Shown: positions 11,962-13,413 of the stretch, piece by piece
Numbering within the stretch: the first letter of the stretch is position 1
How the letters are laid out: each line of letters opens with the position of its first letter
Assembly (NCBI GenBank): GCA_948468325.1
Contig: CAOKHR010000034.1
Coordinates: 1 to 13,413 of the forward strand
Length of the DNA: 13,413 nucleotides
Origin: an uncultured Lachnospiraceae bacterium
Lineage (GTDB): Bacteria > Bacillota > Clostridia > Lachnospirales > Lachnospiraceae
Direction of reading: 5' to 3'
Notes under the pieces: model-generated
What the model was told of the DNA's origin: nothing
The model's input: the letters and a program-made list of their open reading frames with translations, nothing else
The model's database searches: none
Program-made: the position numbers and the translations under genes

Positions 11962-13413
11962 ATGAGAAGCATACGAACTAAAATCACATTGTGTCTTATT
12001 CTGACTGTTCTGGCGGGATTGGCAGTATCCGGGTCTTTCAGCATTGCTCTTAATTATGACAGTACCATGTCTACTGTGGAGCAGATGATGAGTGAAACTG
12101 CGGTTCTTGCGGCGGGACGTGTCCAGCAGGAATTAACGGCTTATAAAAACGTTGTTATAGAAGTTGGATGCATTCCGCAGTTGTCTGATCCGAATGTTTC
12201 AACGGAAGAGAAACAGGCGATTATTGACGGGCGCGCCGCCATGCACAATTTCCAGAGGGGAAATATTATTGGCACAGACGGTATCAGCATTTTTGACGGC
12301 AAGGATTATTCCGACCGGGAGTATGTGCGCCAGGCTCTGCAGGGAAATGTTTTTGTATCAGAGCCGTTGATCAGCAAGATCACCGGGAAACTGTCCATTA
12401 TGGTAGCGGCGCCCCTCTATTCTGAGGAAAATGGAAAATCTATTGTCGGCGTTGTCTATTTTGTGCCGCAGGAAACATTTTTGAACGACATAGTTTCGGC
12501 TATTCAGATCGGTGAGAACAGCCGCGCTTATATGATTAATAAATCAGGCGATACCATTGCGGACATTACGCTTGAGACGATCACGGTGCAGAACATAGAA
12601 GCGGAGGCCCAGAGTGATCCCGCGCTGCAGGAGCTGGCGGCCATCCATGCCGAAATGCGGCAAGGGGAAAACGGGTTTGGAAGCTATGTAAACGGAGATG
12701 ATAAAATGTTCGCGGCTTATGCGTCCGTGCCGGACACGGACGGCTGGAGCATTGCGGTGACGGCTCCGCAGGTCAATTATCTGGCATCTACGAGAGACGC
12801 CATTATCATTGATCTTGCGGTGATGGGGATTGCCATTCTGCTATCCGTCGTCATTGCGTTGGCGCTTGCGCGTAATATCGGCAAACCCATGAGGGCGTGC
12901 GTCAATCGGATGAAGCAGCTGGTGGAGGGCGATTTGGAGACCCCGATGCCAAAGATTTCCAACAGGGATGAAACAGGTGAACTTGCCAGATCTACCGCAT
13001 CTCTTGTGGCAGGGCTGAGTATTGTAATCAAGGATATTGATTATTTATTGAATGAAATGGCAAATCAGAATATGAATGTCCGTACCGCGCACGAGGACGT
13101 GTATGTGGGCAGTTTTCACAATATTCTGCTGTCTATGCGGAATATGAAGTCGGCATTGAACAATGCCATGCTTCAGGTCAACCATTCCGCGAGCGAGGTG
13201 TCCGATGCAAGCAACCAACTGTCTGCAAGCGCGCAGACGCTCAGTCAGGGCACGACGGAGCAGGCGAGTTCGGTAGAAGAGCTTGCATCGCGGATCAGCA
13301 CTATTGCCGAGCAGGTGAAGGATACAGCGAGCGGCGCGTTAGATGCAAGAAGCCAGACGCACCAGACTGGCGAAGAAGTGCTTTTGTGCAACCAAAAGAT
13401 GCAGAATCTGGTG
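11962..13413 (+). CDS. Methyl-accepting chemotaxis protein with dCache domain, 3' end outside window
   Basis: The open frame runs 484 residues to the window edge without a stop. It encodes a transmembrane chemoreceptor that signals to CheA/CheW. The first membrane helix is about 8-30. The extracellular sensor (31-278) is of the double-Cache type: DGISIFDGKDYSDREYVRQALQG (107-129), FVSEP, SIMVAAPLY (145-153), then NKSGDTIAD and DGWSIAVTAP in the second lobe. The second helix is about 281-303, HAMP about 304-357 (GKPMRACVNRMKQLVEGDLE). The signalling helices follow (SASAQTLSQGTTEQASSVEEL, 421-441). The conserved hairpin tip and C-terminal methylation helix lie beyond the window. AAGG eight bases before the ATG is a modest binding site. 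The gene is visibly GC-richer than everything to its left (many GCG, GGC, CTG codons), which may mean acquisition from another lineage. Its ligand is unknown; double-Cache sensors often bind amino acids or other small metabolites. Confidence 0.92.
   Translation, partial: MRSIRTKITLCLILTVLAGLAVSGSFSIALNYDSTMSTVEQMMSETAVLAAGRVQQELTAYKNVVIEVGCIPQLSDPNVSTEEKQAIIDGRAAMHNFQRGNIIGTDGISIFDGKDYSDREYVRQALQGNVFVSEPLISKITGKLSIMVAAPLYSEENGKSIVGVVYFVPQETFLNDIVSAIQIGENSRAYMINKSGDTIADITLETITVQNIEAEAQSDPALQELAAIHAEMRQGENGFGSYVNGDDKMFAAYASVPDTDGWSIAVTAPQVNYLASTRDAIIIDLAVMGIAILLSVVIALALARNIGKPMRACVNRMKQLVEGDLETPMPKISNRDETGELARSTASLVAGLSIVIKDIDYLLNEMANQNMNVRTAHEDVYVGSFHNILLSMRNMKSALNNAMLQVNHSASEVSDASNQLSASAQTLSQGTTEQASSVEELASRISTIAEQVKDTASGALDARSQTHQTGEEVLLCNQKMQNLV

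Overview
The window looks like chromosome of a spore-forming, motile Clostridia of the Lachnospiraceae type. It carries a SpoIIID with a consensus-like sigma-E promoter, a long-form ribosome hibernation factor, a complete nadA-nadB-nadC-niaR locus, Firmicutes sigma-A promoters with AT-rich spacers, strong AGGAGG ribosome binding sites and occasional TTG starts. Base composition is AT-rich at the left, moderate over the nad genes, and visibly GC-richer over the chemotaxis gene at the right end.

Left part (1-4050) is an accessory regulatory zone. Two paralogous small HTH proteins (134-550 and 3612-4040) lie about 3 kb apart. The second is divergent from a membrane-anchored Ser/Thr kinase (2433-3533, minus). 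Between them is an XRE regulator (2037-2363) divergent from a two-gene minus-strand operon. That operon encodes a small four-helix membrane protein and a lipoprotein that appears to have lost most of its C-terminal half by an internal, frame-shifting deletion. Two AACT-N3-AGTT palindromes exactly 22 bp apart overlap the operon promoter and are the likely operator. The stretch 551-996 has no convincing gene but does have a near-consensus minus-strand promoter followed by mutually exclusive RNA structures.

Middle part (4252-8024) is the de novo NAD operon: quinolinate synthase (nadA), L-aspartate oxidase (nadB), quinolinate phosphoribosyltransferase (nadC) and the niacin-responsive repressor NiaR. 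A consensus promoter carries an inverted repeat over its -35 box, which would suit autoregulation. niaR meets a convergent XRE gene so closely that one TTAA supplies both stop codons. That XRE gene is divergent from a larger XRE regulator with a helical C-terminal half (8607-9650), which has a 14-bp perfect palindrome just ahead of its ribosome binding site.

Right part (9647-13413) contains hpf with its own extended -10 promoter. Next come an inactivated IS110-family transposase relic, spoIIID with a minus-strand terminator, a stretch with the tail of a second, unrelated DDE transposase, and the 5' 1452 bases of a double-Cache methyl-accepting chemotaxis gene behind consensus -35 and -10 hexamers. 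spoIIID is therefore bracketed by insertion-sequence debris. I see no tRNA, rRNA, CRISPR array or intact mobile element. The most original leads are the kinase/HTH divergent module with its distant paralogue, the helically phased double operator, and the attenuator-like minus-strand RNA at 837-938.
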